64,000 nt of DNA from Polytrichum commune (GCA_950295325.1 OX485809.1:14198001-14262000), one strand, 5' to 3'. Numbered from the stretch's first letter, positions 24,971 through 35,898 are shown. Made by a program: numbers and translations. Notes: generated from the letters alone by a model not told the origin.

Positions 24971-25032
24971 AAATAAAAAATGCACTCTACCCAATATATA
25001 TATATAAATTGGGTAGAGTGCATTTTTTATTT
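24971..25032. repeat. perfect 25-bp-stem hairpin
   Basis: The left arm AAATAAAAAATGCACTCTAC-CCAAT and the right arm ATTGGG-TAGAGTGCATTTTTTATTT are exact reverse complements. They are separated by about 12 bases of alternating TA. Pairing continues with one mismatch outside. No flanking target duplication is clear. Confidence 0.85.
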
Positions 25033-25474
25033 GAAACGATTTTGTATTTTTTTGGTGCAACCCGATTCTAAACAATTCCATTATGCTTTGCGTATTCATA
25101 TTTGGAAAACACATGTCACGGATTGAGAACTCTTCAGTAAAAGCACCCAATTCTACTAGTGACCCCAATTCTGACACCTAATTTTCTTGCAAAGTGGGCA
25201 ACTACGTACTTCAACATGAAGTTCTAAGGACTAAAAATGCAATTTATTGATTGAAGAAGACAAAATGTCAACCATAAGAACCGTCGAAATTTGGGGAGGG
25301 GGGGGGGGCTATGTGACTAGGAAGGGTAATTGAAGTTTGTGATTTTGAAAATTTCTATAAAATTAGATATGCTATGATTCATGTGATGCTAATGTTGTTG
25401 TGCTCATAATGTGATTGCTAAACTAAATAACGTATTGGATAATTTGTTTGGGTTAGGTAAGGGATTGTAAGGTA

Positions 25475-25830
25475 TGCATGTGTTTTTAATTGGACACCTA
25501 TATTTGATTGGTGTGTGGTTAGGTGAGGATCAAAGAACCAACATCATGAAGATGCATGTTTGGAAGAGATTGGACTACGTCTTCAGATCTTAGCAAGCAT
25601 TTCATAACCAATAGTGAACACAATTAAGAAATCTAATTGAAAAATTAACAAACGTGCACTTCCGATAACCATAAATAAACAAGGGGAGGTCCGATTTTCA
25701 AATTAGTTTTTGGTCCATATTTCATCATAGATTTGCAAAAAAACATAAGTTTGAAAACGTAAACCTTATCAATAGAAGATGAAGAACAAGAAAAACAAAG
25801 CTGAATAACACCCACATATCTTAGTGCTCA
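25475..25830 (+). repeat. dispersed repeat family S, copy 1
   Basis: This segment reads CCTATATTTGATTGGTGTGT, then GAGATTGGACTACGTCTTCA, then AATAGTGAACACAATT, then GCACTTCCGATAACCATAA and ends AATAACACCCACATATCTTA. The same order of phrases occurs at 48895-49250. An inverted partial copy lies near 43390-43690 and a fragment near 14430. Function and class are unknown; no coding frame is shared. Confidence 0.7.
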
Positions 25831-26331
25831 AATGTCTGAGGTAGGCCCTTCTGACTATCTTACATTGTAAAATATGATTTGGTGAAATGAGTAAAACATT
25901 ATTTTCTTCCTATCTCTAGATTCCTCAACATTCACCGCGTAACTTCTCTTGGCCAACTTAGGGCGGCTTTTATATACGGCTTGGGGCGGCCCGAGCACCG
26001 GTCCGATTCATGTCTTTTAAGCCGTCAATCCGGCCCCACTTTATGAACTTTTTTTGGGCCCCACCTTGTACCATGTAAAATGATGAGGTCCGATTCTAGG
26101 GCCCGATGATCTTGAAGCTTACCATGGTCAATGTCTAGTGTTCTCAACAATTAAATTTCATGACACTTACCATGGGGTATGACCTCTATAGGGCGTTTAG
26201 TGAATTGAAATTGATACCCACTAGACTAAATTGGGGCCTTTGAATCTATTCTGGTGTCAAAATGCTCTTATAAATTCATCTACTATGTTCAATGGATTAA
26301 CTGATGGGTGCGGTTTAGGAGGCACACCAAA
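25831..26331. other. gene-free stretch
   Basis: No gene. GGCCC/GGGCC words are frequent (25970-26110), as they are again at 26800-27020, suggesting debris of one element on both sides of the tandem repeat. Confidence 0.35.
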
Positions 26332-26726
26332 TTCTTGATTAACAACTTAAATGTTTATTTTTGTCTTAAGTGTATAATTATCACATTAATTGTTGTGTTA
26401 TTAGCCTAATGCTACCATATTTATACTAATTGGTGCTTTATTAGACTAACCCATAGCCTAAGCCATACAATGTGCTTGATTAAATGCTTAAATGTTTCAT
26501 TTTTATCTTGAGTGTGTGAATAACACCCTAATTGTTGTGTTATTAGCCTAATGCTATCATATTTATGCTAATTGATGCGTTACTACACTAACTCATAGCC
26601 TAAGCCATACTATATGCTTGATTAAGTGCTTGAATGTTTCATTTGTATCTTAAGCGTGTGATTAATGCCCTAATTGTTTCCTTTTTAGTCTAATGCAATC
26701 ATATTTACGCTAATTGTTGTGTTATT
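26332..26726. repeat. 142-bp tandem repeat, about 2.7 units
   Basis: TAATTGTTGTGTTATTAGCC and TAATGCTAYCATATTTAYGC recur at 26391, 26533 and 26675 (third unit diverged), a 142-bp period. Each unit includes CATAGCCTAAGCCATAC and CTTGATTAAATGCTTAAATG. No coding potential is seen. Confidence 0.85.
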
Positions 26727-27398
26727 TGAGGAGAGGAGAGGAGAGGAAAAGAATATACCCCCGAAAGTTTAATAGACAAGATGACCTTAATCTAATGGAT
26801 GAGCCCAATCCGGCCCCAGATGAGAGTTCGGGCCGAGAAAAAACTTGTCCTGATTTCTTCACTAGGGTCCGATGGTTTGGCGCCAAATTTGTGCCACCTA
26901 AGACTCCACATGGAATGAACGAGTGTTCGGGCCGGCCCCAACTATAAAGCCCTTGAACCCGATTTGATGAAATCGAGTGATCCTATTGACCTAAATTCTG
27001 AGAGTTCAGGCCGGCCCTCAATCCAACCCCAAGTATAAAGTGACCCTTAATGTTCAAGGTCAAAGTGCCTCAAAAAGTGGTGTGGCATCTTGACATTCAC
27101 GGGCGGGAATTTATAAACCAATGTGGGTCCTCTACAAGTCCATAAGATTCGGGTCAGAAAGTGCAAGCGCACTTGCACATTCCTTTCAATTCCTTACATT
27201 TTTATCCACAAATTGTAAGCGTGCGTACTTGCACTTTCCTTTAAATTCCTTCTATATTTATCCAGAGTTTGCAAATGCACTTGCACTTTCCTTTAAACTC
27301 CTTACTTATTTATCCATAAGTCACATGGAACACAGTGTCATTCAAGCGTCATTCAAGTGTGCATTCAATGAATAGGGAGAATTGACTTTTCACTACAG
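26727..27398. other. gene-free stretch with GGCC-rich repeats
   Basis: Recurrent GAGTTCGGGCCG-type phrases (26825, 26925, 27005) and a triplicated phrase TGCACTTTCCTTTAAATTCC at about 27170-27300. No gene is supported. Confidence 0.4.
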
Positions 27399-27600
27399 AT
27401 GAACCCGATCGAGTTTGAAAAATAACCAGTTCAAATTCAAGACTTTAGGAAAATTACGCTCTGTTTAGAGGGATTGATAGAATATTCCTCAATTTCATAA
27501 ATAAAGTCAAAAGATGTCAACATATAACTGGTTGGTCTTGGAAACACTAGGATCTCAACCAATCATGCCCAAAATCCTCTTGAGCGCTGTTCATATTCAC
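27399..27600 (+). repeat. dispersed repeat family R, copy 1
   Basis: GATGAACCCGATCGAGTTTG, then AATAACCAGTTCAAATTCAA, then AAAAGATGTCAACATATAAC and GGTCTTGGAAACACTAGGAT follow in the same order as at 52168-52370 and 58541-59060. The start of the family also occurs inside the hAT-type element at 13546-13610. Class unknown. Confidence 0.7.
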
Positions 27601-27644
27601 CAATAGACCCTAGCACAAACCTACCTCCCATAGGTTCGCACAGA

Positions 27645-28025
27645 CGTATTTCCAAGGCCCATTTGATCGAGAAGAAGTCCATGGGCGATGAAAGCAGCTT
27701 CTGGCTTTTGGTGAGGCCACGTTGCCCGTGCTTTCTCGACCGTCAGATTTGACCGATGTAACCCTCCTCCCCTTATCTCCTCCGTTCCTGCCACCACTCA
27801 TCCACTGCGATAATTCTGATAAGTCTATTCTGACGGATGATGAACACATCGCCCGTACGTATTTCCAAGGTCCATTTGATATCGACCATGGACATGTGGA
27901 CATGGAGTATGCTTAAAGAGATGTCCACGTATGTACGTACATACATACGTACATGTCCATGGACGATATCAAATGGGCCTTGGAAATATGTACATGGAGT
28001 TTGCTTAAAGAGATGTCCACGTCGT
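27645..28025. repeat. foldback with 43-bp arms and flanking direct repeats
   Basis: The left arm 27854-27896 (GTACGTATTTCCAAGG... to CCATGGACATGT) pairs with 27950-27993, with about four mismatches over 43 bp, around a loop rich in TACGTACATA words. CATGGAGTATGCTTAAAGAG at 27901 recurs as CATGGAGTTTGCTTAAAGAG at 27993, and a third piece of the arm lies at 27645-27690. Local duplication and inversion is the simplest reading; a small-RNA precursor is possible. Confidence 0.7.
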
Positions 28026-28959
28026 CATGTTTTCCCATGGAGTTTTTTCCAAGAAAATTAAAGGAGAAGCAAAGGGTTTGAATAGGGTTTGAAGCATGAG
28101 ACTTTTAGAGGAAAGAAGTAGGAAGAATGAGAATCATCATGCTTGCATTTGAAGCACCTCTTATTAGAAGCGTAATTAGATCTATCAGAAGCACCTCAAA
28201 TATCACAAAATGTTTTATGTACTATTCTCTTCTGTGATTGTGGTTAGTATGCCATGCAAAAGACTCTTAAAGACTTGAGAGAAGTGGATTAGGGTCCTTT
28301 GGCACATGGACATGTAGATATTGAGCTCGCATACATATTGCCTTTTGAACTTGATGTAAGCAAACTGCTGGAGTTTTCAGGTTTCAGGTTCAGAGTGCTG
28401 AAATTGCTCATGTGCCAAGTGATCTATGATATTACAACTCCGCCTCTTCTACGTGGACCTCCTCCTCCCACCAACGGTTGGGGCTAGGCCCCAAGTGACT
28501 AGTTTAAAGATTTGGCACAATTATAGTGCGTATTTGGGAATTCGTACCACACTCACTAAATGGGATAATCAATGTACTGAGATAAAAATGTCTTACAAAT
28601 TCTTGAATAACTCATTCCATTCAATTTTTGCAAATCGTCTTTATAAACATTTAATCAGATTACAAAACTAAGAACACTTTGGCACTCAAAAGTTTTATTA
28701 TGTTGCAGCTTGATGGCACCATTTCCTGTAACCTACCATCAGGGCCTAGCAGAAATTTGCCTCTATAGGTTTGTTGCTGCTTCAAGCTAAATTAACTTAA
28801 GTACACTAATTTGGGGTTGCTGACCTCAATTCAGGTGTTAAATGTGCTAAAAATAATAGTCCCCGGGTTCTACAGAGCAATGAATGCTCTTATTGTCCAC
28901 AGTGGTAAGTGTTGTGAACATGGAGTTATGTAGTGCTATAACTTACAGAGGAATTCAAT
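28026..28959. other. gene-free stretch
   Basis: No ORF of recognised family; no structured repeat seen beyond AT-rich sequence. Confidence 0.4.
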
Positions 28960-29190
28960 GTAGTTTAACTAGGATTTAAGTGTATTTGGATTTATGCATG
29001 AATTTTGGACAATTTCAACCGCCAATATGACGTACACTAGATCGCAAAACTACACAAATATGATGGTTGGTAAATATGGAATCAAACATTCAAAGTTGTG
29101 GTTGTTGTATTGTTGTCGTTTGACAATCCTGTCCCCACAAGTGCACGTTCCTTATTATTTCTGGACAAATGGTTTGTCCAAGTTCACTTA
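28960..29190 (+). repeat. dispersed repeat family Q, + oriented copy
   Basis: CATGAATTTTGGACAA, GCCAATATGACGTACACTAG and CTGTCCCCACAAGTGCAC occur here in order. The reverse complements occur in the opposite order at 39255-39470. The tail, with CTGGACAAATGGTTTGTCCA, also matches 38200-38245 in inverse orientation. A distant copy with similar text is near 37915-37985. Confidence 0.6.
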
Positions 29191-29984
29191 AATGTCAATT
29201 ACTTGTTACCATCAAAGTTTTGTTATCCAAATGTTCATTTGTTTGTGTTGTAATTTATAAGAATTCTTTAGTATAATTGGTATGAAGACTTATATATGCT
29301 ATAGCACAAGCTATGCGCGTCCAAGTGATAATCCACACCATTTGAAAGGATTCTTGTAGCAGTTTGTTGAAAAAAAAATTGGTCTACAAGTTTCTAATAG
29401 CAAATTATAGAGTTACATTTACAAGTTCATAACACAGTTGTTGCAAACCAATGATGTACTATTAATCCACTAGTCACAAATTGAGACTACCTTGGGTGCC
29501 TTCCTCAATTTCATACATAATTTCATCAAAAAGAGATCAATTATGTCATCCACCAAGTTTTCTTAGGGTGAACCACACATTCAAGCACATCCACCTCCTT
29601 CTTAAAATGTCATAAGCTTCACTAAACTGCTAGATATGAAGTTCTCACTGTTGCACACATGGCAAGGTGATGCTTTTGACACAAATTAATTCCATCTATG
29701 TTTTTTTTTTTGGGGGGGGGGCACGTGTCGTATCCACATTGGTGAAGACCTAGCTCAATTGAACGTGGTAATTAGCTTTTGGCACTCAAAGTGAACCAGA
29801 CCCTTTGAGTCAAGAGAAACGCTCTACAGTAATCTACTTGTCAAGCTAGAGATTACGCAGAAAACAATTGTGAAGTGGAGCCGGCTCGCAGCCAACTAAT
29901 ACATAATACATCTGATGACTGGTTCAAAACTTGCATTTTCATATTACATCGATGCAATTGTATTTAGGTATTATGTTTACATTC
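29191..29984. other. gene-free stretch
   Basis: AT-rich sequence without a supported gene. A T/G homopolymer junction lies at about 29701-29719. Confidence 0.4.
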
Positions 29985-30075
29985 GATTGTACAGTCATAC
30001 AATCATACAATTGTATCCATGTCCAGTCATACAATTGGATCCATGTACCGTCATACAATTGTGTGTATGTATTAC
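29985..30075. repeat. 25-27-bp minisatellite rich in CAATTG
   Basis: GTCATACAATTGKATCCATG recurs about three times with a period near 26 bp. It is framed by TTACATCGATGCAATTG at 29945 and TTACATCGATACAATCGG at 30073. It lies about 0.3 kb upstream of the inferred promoter of the FG-repeat protein gene. Confidence 0.7.
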
Positions 30076-30340
30076 ATCGATACAATCGGAAACTAGGAAA
30101 TGGTGACACTTAATCACAGTGATTTAGTGTAGTGAGAACAATAAATTATTCCTTTTGTTGTGACCAAATGACAAGTTCAAGGAAACAAATCTGCAGTGCT
30201 TCGTGTGTTTTTGGGCGTGGCGATCTCCGCCGTTGAGGCTTGCGGTGCTGCTCAGAGCTTTTCGGGAGAGACGCCAATTGCACCGCTTTCCCACGCTCCT
30301 TCTCCCAGCTTTTCTACGGCCTCTATGTCTTTGCCACTCA

Positions 30341-30346
30341 TATAAA
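30341..30346 (+). promoter_or_regulatory. TATA box of the FG-repeat protein gene
   Basis: TATAAA within CTCATATAAATGCTGCTGC, in sequence that becomes clearly GC-richer here. Transcription would begin near 30370. A good donor AG|GTACGTG at 30513 could splice the leader to the acceptor TGTTGCAG ending at 31084, or to the one ending at 31033, just before the coding region. The promoter and leader intron are inferred. Confidence 0.4.
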
Positions 30347-31102
30347 TGCTGCTGCGTCAGATCAGTAGGCTCATTCCTTTTCGGTTACTTCTGCTTCTCT
30401 GCGCTCAGGTCGGCTAGGTTACTAGGGCTTTTTCTCCAATGGTTTGTGAGCTGCAGCTGAATTCAGCATAGTCTGCTTGGCTACAGATTCAGTTGTCTAC
30501 ATCATTCCGGAGGTACGTGATTTTGGTGGATGGTGTACTTAGATGCATGGTTCAGTGGTCGATTGTACTGATGCTTTGTTTTGAATCGGCATCTATCTGC
30601 GCATGTCAAGTTTCATCAAGTCATTTGAGGTCTAGAGTTGAGTTGCAGTTGGGAGGTAAATTTCCTCTGCACGTGGTTGTTGATGTTGCATAATGGAAGT
30701 AGACGTGGAGTGACACGTCGTAGGATCACGGAGGAAGGTGTTGAATGCAGCAGGAGAAGAAGAAAGTAGATTTCAGGAGAAGTTTTATGGGATGCGAATT
30801 GATCTTCCACGAACTGTTGTTGATTGCAGTACTGAGAGCTTCAATTTAGGGTTTACTGTGTATGTGATGAGTGGATGTTTTCCTCCGTGCATATTACAAA
30901 ACCGTGGCCTGTCGGGGTTAAGCCTGCAAGGAATTTTGTGGGATAGAGGAAAGTGAAATCCTCACATCATGATGAAGGATCATATGTTGATGAATTCCGT
31001 AGCTGACAAGGGTTTGACGTTTTGAATGTGCAGGTTGCAAATCAGATTCTGTGGTGGCTCTTCGGCATACTTGTTGTGTTGCAGATTTTTGCTGATTCAG
31101 TC

Positions 31103-31828
31103 ATGAAGGACGACATTAGAAACATGGACGCGGATTCGCAGATCAGCGAGGTGCACGATGGCACTGTACCTATCAAACACAGAAGGAATTGGTCTTTGGG
31201 ATCTCACTTACAATTTCACAACAGCAAGTTTTCGTTATCGCGGACAAGTAGTAGGAAGTCTTCCTCTTCGTCGTTAGTGTCCATGGATGTGCAGGAGACT
31301 TCCAACGAACATTCTCCGCACATTCCGCTTATGAAGAAGTTGATAGGCTTTGGAAGTAATTATAATTTGAAAGAGCTTTTCTTCCATCACGAAGATAGTA
31401 TTAGCGAAGAGTCACCCAATTATCATCACCACCATGGTACAAGATACAAGAATGTCTTCGGCTACGAAGATGCAGCGACAGAGAGTGCGCAGAGGCGGTT
31501 TGACTTATTTGGCTACAACGATGCCAAAGATGTGGAGGCTTATAAGAAATCTTCTCAATTGTTTGGTTCAGAGGATCTGGAGTTTGAGACTGGCAAGAGA
31601 GGGCGTGACCTGTTTGGCAATGACGATGTGGCTTCTGAAGACGCACAAATGACACGACAGATATTTGGCTTTGAAGATGCTAGCAGTGAGTGCAGTCAGG
31701 AGGCTAGGCATATTTTCGGTGACGATGGAGAAGAAGGATTGGAAATATCTGAAGCTGAAGTAGAAGAAGATGATGCTGTGGAGAATGTGCCGGTGGCGCT
31801 GCCGGTCAATCATCTTAAGATGTTATGA
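31103..31828 (+). CDS. unrecognised acidic protein with six FG-acidic repeats
   Basis: A 241-residue protein starting at the first in-frame ATG. Upstream in-frame sequence to 31022 opens with TTG and contains two good splice acceptors, so it is more likely leader or intron. Residues 1-60 are polar and basic with a Ser cluster (RTSSRKSSSSS, 48-58). Residues 115-209 hold six repeats of 17 or 18 residues with the core [VLI]FG-x-[END]-D. The FG pairs begin at 119, 136, 154, 171, 188 and 205. A short HHHH run lies at 108-111. The C-terminus is acidic (EISEAEVEEDD). There is no signal peptide or domain I know. The regular spacing suggests a repeated peptide motif for binding a partner, or a helical repeat; this is inference. 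A transposon origin seems unlikely, as the frame is intact and a promoter-like region precedes it. Confidence 0.75.
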   Translation: MKDDIRNMDADSQISEVHDGTVPIKHRRNWSLGSHLQFHNSKFSLSRTSSRKSSSSSLVSMDVQETSNEHSPHIPLMKKLIGFGSNYNLKELFFHHEDSISEESPNYHHHHGTRYKNVFGYEDAATESAQRRFDLFGYNDAKDVEAYKKSSQLFGSEDLEFETGKRGRDLFGNDDVASEDAQMTRQIFGFEDASSECSQEARHIFGDDGEEGLEISEAEVEEDDAVENVPVALPVNHLKML

Positions 31829-32325
31829 GCCTATAATTTTTGCAATTCTTAGTCTGCCACCGATTTGTTCATAGATATTTTGAAGAGTAGGGAATAAAAG
31901 GATCTGTGCAGAGTGAACAATGTAGAGTTAGCTTACTTGTAGGTGTAGAAATTTATTCATTTATCAACTGATTCTTTATTGACTCCTGAAAGAAACTGAC
32001 ATTATTCAATTATACAATTCCGAATTTAGAGGGTGATGTGTGACAGCAGGGAATTTTATACAGGACATGTAGTTGACGTCATGAATTATTATTGTGAAGC
32101 TGTTTAGTGTACATTACTTTACTCCTTCGGCTCCGACAAGAGCAGTAAAGTGCGATTGGTATATGCCGAAGAAGGTTATTAAACCTGTTACTGTTCAGTG
32201 TTGACCTTGATATTTTTATGATTCTTGTCATAATTAACAACCAATTGTTGAAGCAAATGACATCTGCTCTGTCGTATTATCTGTAACTATGATATGATCC
32301 GAATTGATATGTTCTAACCTCGTAT
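31829..32325 (+). other. 3' flank of the FG-repeat protein gene
   Basis: AT-rich sequence with AATAAA-like words (GGAATAAAAGG at about 31890) that could serve polyadenylation about 65 nt after the stop. No gene. Confidence 0.4.
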
Positions 32326-32329
32326 ATTA

Positions 32330-32400
32330 TACTCCCTTCGTCCCCAAGATGATTGTCCATATTACTAACTTGGCGAGATTAAGGTCTGCTGTCCTTCTGT
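32330..32400 (+). mobile_element. single end of a Stowaway/mariner-like MITE
   Basis: TA followed by CTCCCTTCGTCCCCAAGATG closely resembles the known Stowaway terminal sequence CTCCCTCCGTCCC with its TA target. I find no opposite end within the next kilobase, so it is a fragment. Confidence 0.5.
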
Positions 32401-32767
32401 CTCAAAAAAAAGAAAGATTAAGGTCCGCTGATCATTGACCGAGTAGTTGTAAGTATGACTCTTAAAATAGAAAACAACTAATACTTTGAAATGCCCCCCA
32501 AAGTTGCGATGTCGAACGACTTTTTGAAGATAAAAGTTCAGAATGTACTCCGAAATGTCCCCGAAGTTGCGGTGTTGAAAGACTTTTTTATGATAAAAGT
32601 TTGACGTGAAAATATTTGACTTTGAGCCTCAAATTTCCAGTCGGACCATATTTTCCAAGCAATCACCAGGTTCAACACAAGTTTGATACCCTTGATTTAC
32701 ACTGATTGAATGTAATACGACGCATCTGTTTGTCACGATGATTTTGCAGATGATTTTTCTGATTTTC

Positions 32768-33690
32768 GTTTCAAACTTCCACTGTAATGTTCATGCTTAC
32801 TCTGATTGGCAGATTCAGTTCGACTGTAGAAATTCTCGGAGCGCAGCAAATACGTACACATCTTCACAGTACGAGTTGAACAAACAACAATATGTATAGG
32901 TTTGACGACATGGCAAGGTCCTTACAGCTTTGCACTTGCCTGTGCTGCACAAAAAACTATCGAATGAAAGACAATTTGTCTCACCATCATCTATGATTTT
33001 CATGTACTAGTCTCTGGTGCCTCAAGAACTCGCATAGTTGTGGTTTACGTTCCAAACTTCTACTGTAACGATCCTGCTACTCAGTGGCAGATTCGGTTCG
33101 ACTGTAGAAAGTATAAGAAGTCAGAATATACGTTCACATCTACACACAGCTCGGAGTTGAAGAAACAACAATATCTATATGTTTGACGACGTGGCAGGGT
33201 TCTTTCAGCTTTGCACTTGCCAATGCTGCACATGAAAATATCAAATGAAAGATAGTTTGAGTCGAGATAATCTATGATTTGCTTGTAGTAGGCTCTCCAA
33301 TGCCTCAAGAATCCGCATGAATGTGGTTTACATTTCAAACTTCCATTGCAGCGTTCCTGCTACCTCTGATTGGCAGATTCAGGTCTGTAGATATCCTACG
33401 ATCATAGCAAATACGTTCACACTGCAAGTTGAACAAACAACGGTATGCATATGCTTGACGACTTTCAGCTTCGCATTTGCCAATGCTGCACATAAAGCAT
33501 ATCAAATGACTCGTAGGTTGTGTCAATATAATCTATGATTCGAATGTAACTAGGGTCTCGGGTACCTCAAGAACCCGCATGTTTGTGGTTTAAACTTTTC
33601 ACTGTAACCTTCCTGCTTACTCTGATTGGGAGAGTCGGTTCGACTGTAGAAATTCTAGGAAGGCAGCAAATGTTCACGAAATATGTCAGA
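32768..33690. repeat. ~256-285-bp tandem repeat, about 3.4 units
   Basis: Units begin at GATTGGCAGATTC-like words at 32804, 33083, 33368 and 33624. Shared features in order are GGTTCGACTGTAGAAA, GTTGAACAAACAACAATATG, TTTGACGACGTGGCAGG, GCTTTGCACTTGCC and AATCTATGATT, then TGGTTTAC before the next unit. Units differ by substitutions and small indels. The TGACG/ACGTGG words match plant bZIP-binding sequences. Confidence 0.85.
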
Positions 33691-33889
33691 TACTTTTGGA
33701 AATGAGGCGTGGCACGGTTGCCTTCTCACTTTGCGAGTGACAAATAGCCCGAATTTGGCGTTTTACAGATTGATGCAAATTCCAAATTCCATAACCATTC
33801 AAGCAAAGCAAACCAGAGTGACTTTGGAAGTTATACCCAAGCAGATGCGGCGAGTACATAGTTTAATGTGCGCGATCAAGGCGTAAGCA

Positions 33890-34060
33890 TGCCTCGCTCC
33901 CCACCTGGCGCTAGATGCATCGACGAAGCTATTTAATTCCAAACCGCCCCGCTCTGCGCGCTTCCGTCTCGGAGCCTTGTGTGGTGTCCTTATTCGCCTA
34001 AAACCCTTCATGTCTGCCTTCACCTTACGCTTCTAAAACCCTACGCATCCATGACACCCC
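33890..34060 (+). promoter_or_regulatory. promoter-like GC-richer island without a gene
   Basis: This island is markedly GC-richer than its flanks. It has TATTTAA at about 33931 followed by CCGCCCCGCTCTGCGCGC and two telobox-type words (CTAAAACCCTTC at about 33997, CTAAAACCCTACG at about 34033). Teloboxes near start sites are typical of plant ribosomal-protein and translation genes. No ORF follows: the sequence runs into a MITE at 34156. It may be an orphan promoter or the 5' piece of a lost gene. Confidence 0.3.
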
Positions 34061-34155
34061 AGATTATAAGGAACGAATAGGCGGTGGCTGACGTGGCATA
34101 GCGAGACTGTTTGGGGTCCACGTAAGCATCATTCTATTCCTAGTCTAGTGCACTA

Positions 34156-34366
34156 CACTGGATATGGTATGTCACTTGATATTGGAATTGCGCGATGCTA
34201 TATGTATTTACTGCATATCTCAAATTTGATCAACAAATGTGAAATTGGTAGTTTGGACATTACAAAATATATTCAACTTTACTTGGTAAAGAATCACATC
34301 AATAGTAAAAAGATATAGTACTGTGTTAATCCAGATAGTAAGTGACACTAAATATCATATTTAGTG
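34156..34366. mobile_element. TA-target MITE, subfamily A, copy 1
   Basis: A 211-bp element flanked by TA on both sides. The right end GTGACACTAAATATCATA...TTTAGTG and the left end CACTGGATATGG...TGTCACTT are terminal inverted repeats. The full TIR core is CACTAAATAT-x-ATATTTAGTG, which is itself a palindrome. Interior text (CTATATGTATTTACTGCATA, then CAACTTTACTTGGTAAAGAA) is shared with 41927-42150 and 53411-53620. It has no ORF, as expected for a non-autonomous mariner-type element. Confidence 0.8.
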
Positions 34367-34368
34367 TA

Positions 34369-35898
34369 GTAGTGGTCATTCATTGTTTCCCATCTTTTCT
34401 ACCTTACCTCCATGCAATCACAAGGCTCAAATGGAAATGTTCAATGTAATGCATGATTCTTCCTTGTAGTATAATTTCCAAGTAAGTTGGTCACTACAAC
34501 ATAGCCATTTCGCACTTGAGGTGGTGTTCACAGATTGGAGAAGAGGAGATGGTGCTCATATGGTTATTTCTGGTAACTCCCTCATAAGTTGCCTAGTCCA
34601 TACACCAATGGTTGTGTGCACTCATTATAAATTTAGAGAGGAGTCTTCAAGAGAACTTTTCATTTGCACTTGATTCGTCATGTGATTGGTTATGACGTGG
34701 ATCTCTTGGTTTCCCTCCTTTTTGCTAATATATATTTTGGCACAAAGGACAAGTATAAGTGTTAATAAATCAATACTTTCAACTAGGCTAGTAGCTAGCA
34801 GAGTCATAACTCACGCAGAAATGACATTTGTGTCAACATCCTGCCTAGTGTGATATGATATGTTATGATATATATTGATTGAGACAAATGAAACATGAAT
34901 ATTTTGTTGCCAAAACATAATGTACTAGACCACTAGGAAAGAAATTAAAGACAAGGGGAGTTGTACTCTTGCATGCACCTGATGAAACACACAATGGTAG
35001 CATAAGAAGGATACACAACCTAAGCATGGTTGACTAAGCCAACCTTTTAGGCACCTTATTATTCCAAGTTATAATAAGGTGTTTGAACTATGAATGGGAG
35101 AGGAGATTGTTGGTTGGGCGCAGCGCATGTTGAAGATTCCGAAGACTTTGTGACCATAGATGTTGTAGGGTTTCTCCACCTTCCTTTAGAAAGGCTTTCT
35201 CCTTAGCAATGCGAGCATAGTTAATAACTCGCCCTTGCCAAATGGTTTCTTGATATCATCCCATTTGGTGTCTTGGGTAGGTCACTAGACTATAGAATAT
35301 TTGTGCACCACATGTGGTTGAGGAGTATTTGTGTAAGGGCTATTCACCTTCATGACACGAATTAAAAACTCCCTATAATCACTTAATTCTCTAAAACGAT
35401 TTATTTCATTCGACCCTACCATTGGTTATATTTCCAAAGTTATTGAATTTTTTGGTAGTCAATAGTATATGCATTACAAAAGGGAGCAAGCACGGTCAAG
35501 TATACAAAAAAAATGCTCCGGTATACTAAAACCAATTTTTTTTGGTTAGACGCCTAAAAGTAGTAGCAAAGTATTATTTAAATTGTATTTTTATTTTCAT
35601 GGCACCCCCTATTGTTGTGTTAGGTACTCAAATATAGAATACAAGGATTAGATCTTCAAAACATATCCTCAAAAGTATTGCTCAAAAGGTAATGGCTAAA
35701 TCTAGTTTTGGATGTAGATTTCGTGACCTTAAATTTTAAAGTTGGATTATTTTTCATATTCATTATAGACCTGAGAGCAACATTACAAAATTTGTAGAAA
35801 GCATCAATGTAATGTAATTTTATCATACTTAAAACAAATTCTAGACAATTACGCATTCAATATACAAACTTGCACACTACTTGCACTATCTTCTTGAT
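34369..35898. other. gene-free stretch
   Basis: AT-rich sequence with short random frames; nothing recognised on either strand. Confidence 0.4.

Noticed and set aside
30203-30460. 85-codon frame rich in Leu/Arg/Cys
   Set aside because: Overlaps the inferred TATA box and leader of the next gene; no domain and no supporting start.
31022-31102. N-terminal extension of the FG-repeat protein with a hydrophobic segment
   Set aside because: Starts at TTG, not ATG, and contains two AG acceptors with suitable context; treated as leader or intron sequence unless an upstream coding exon is shown.
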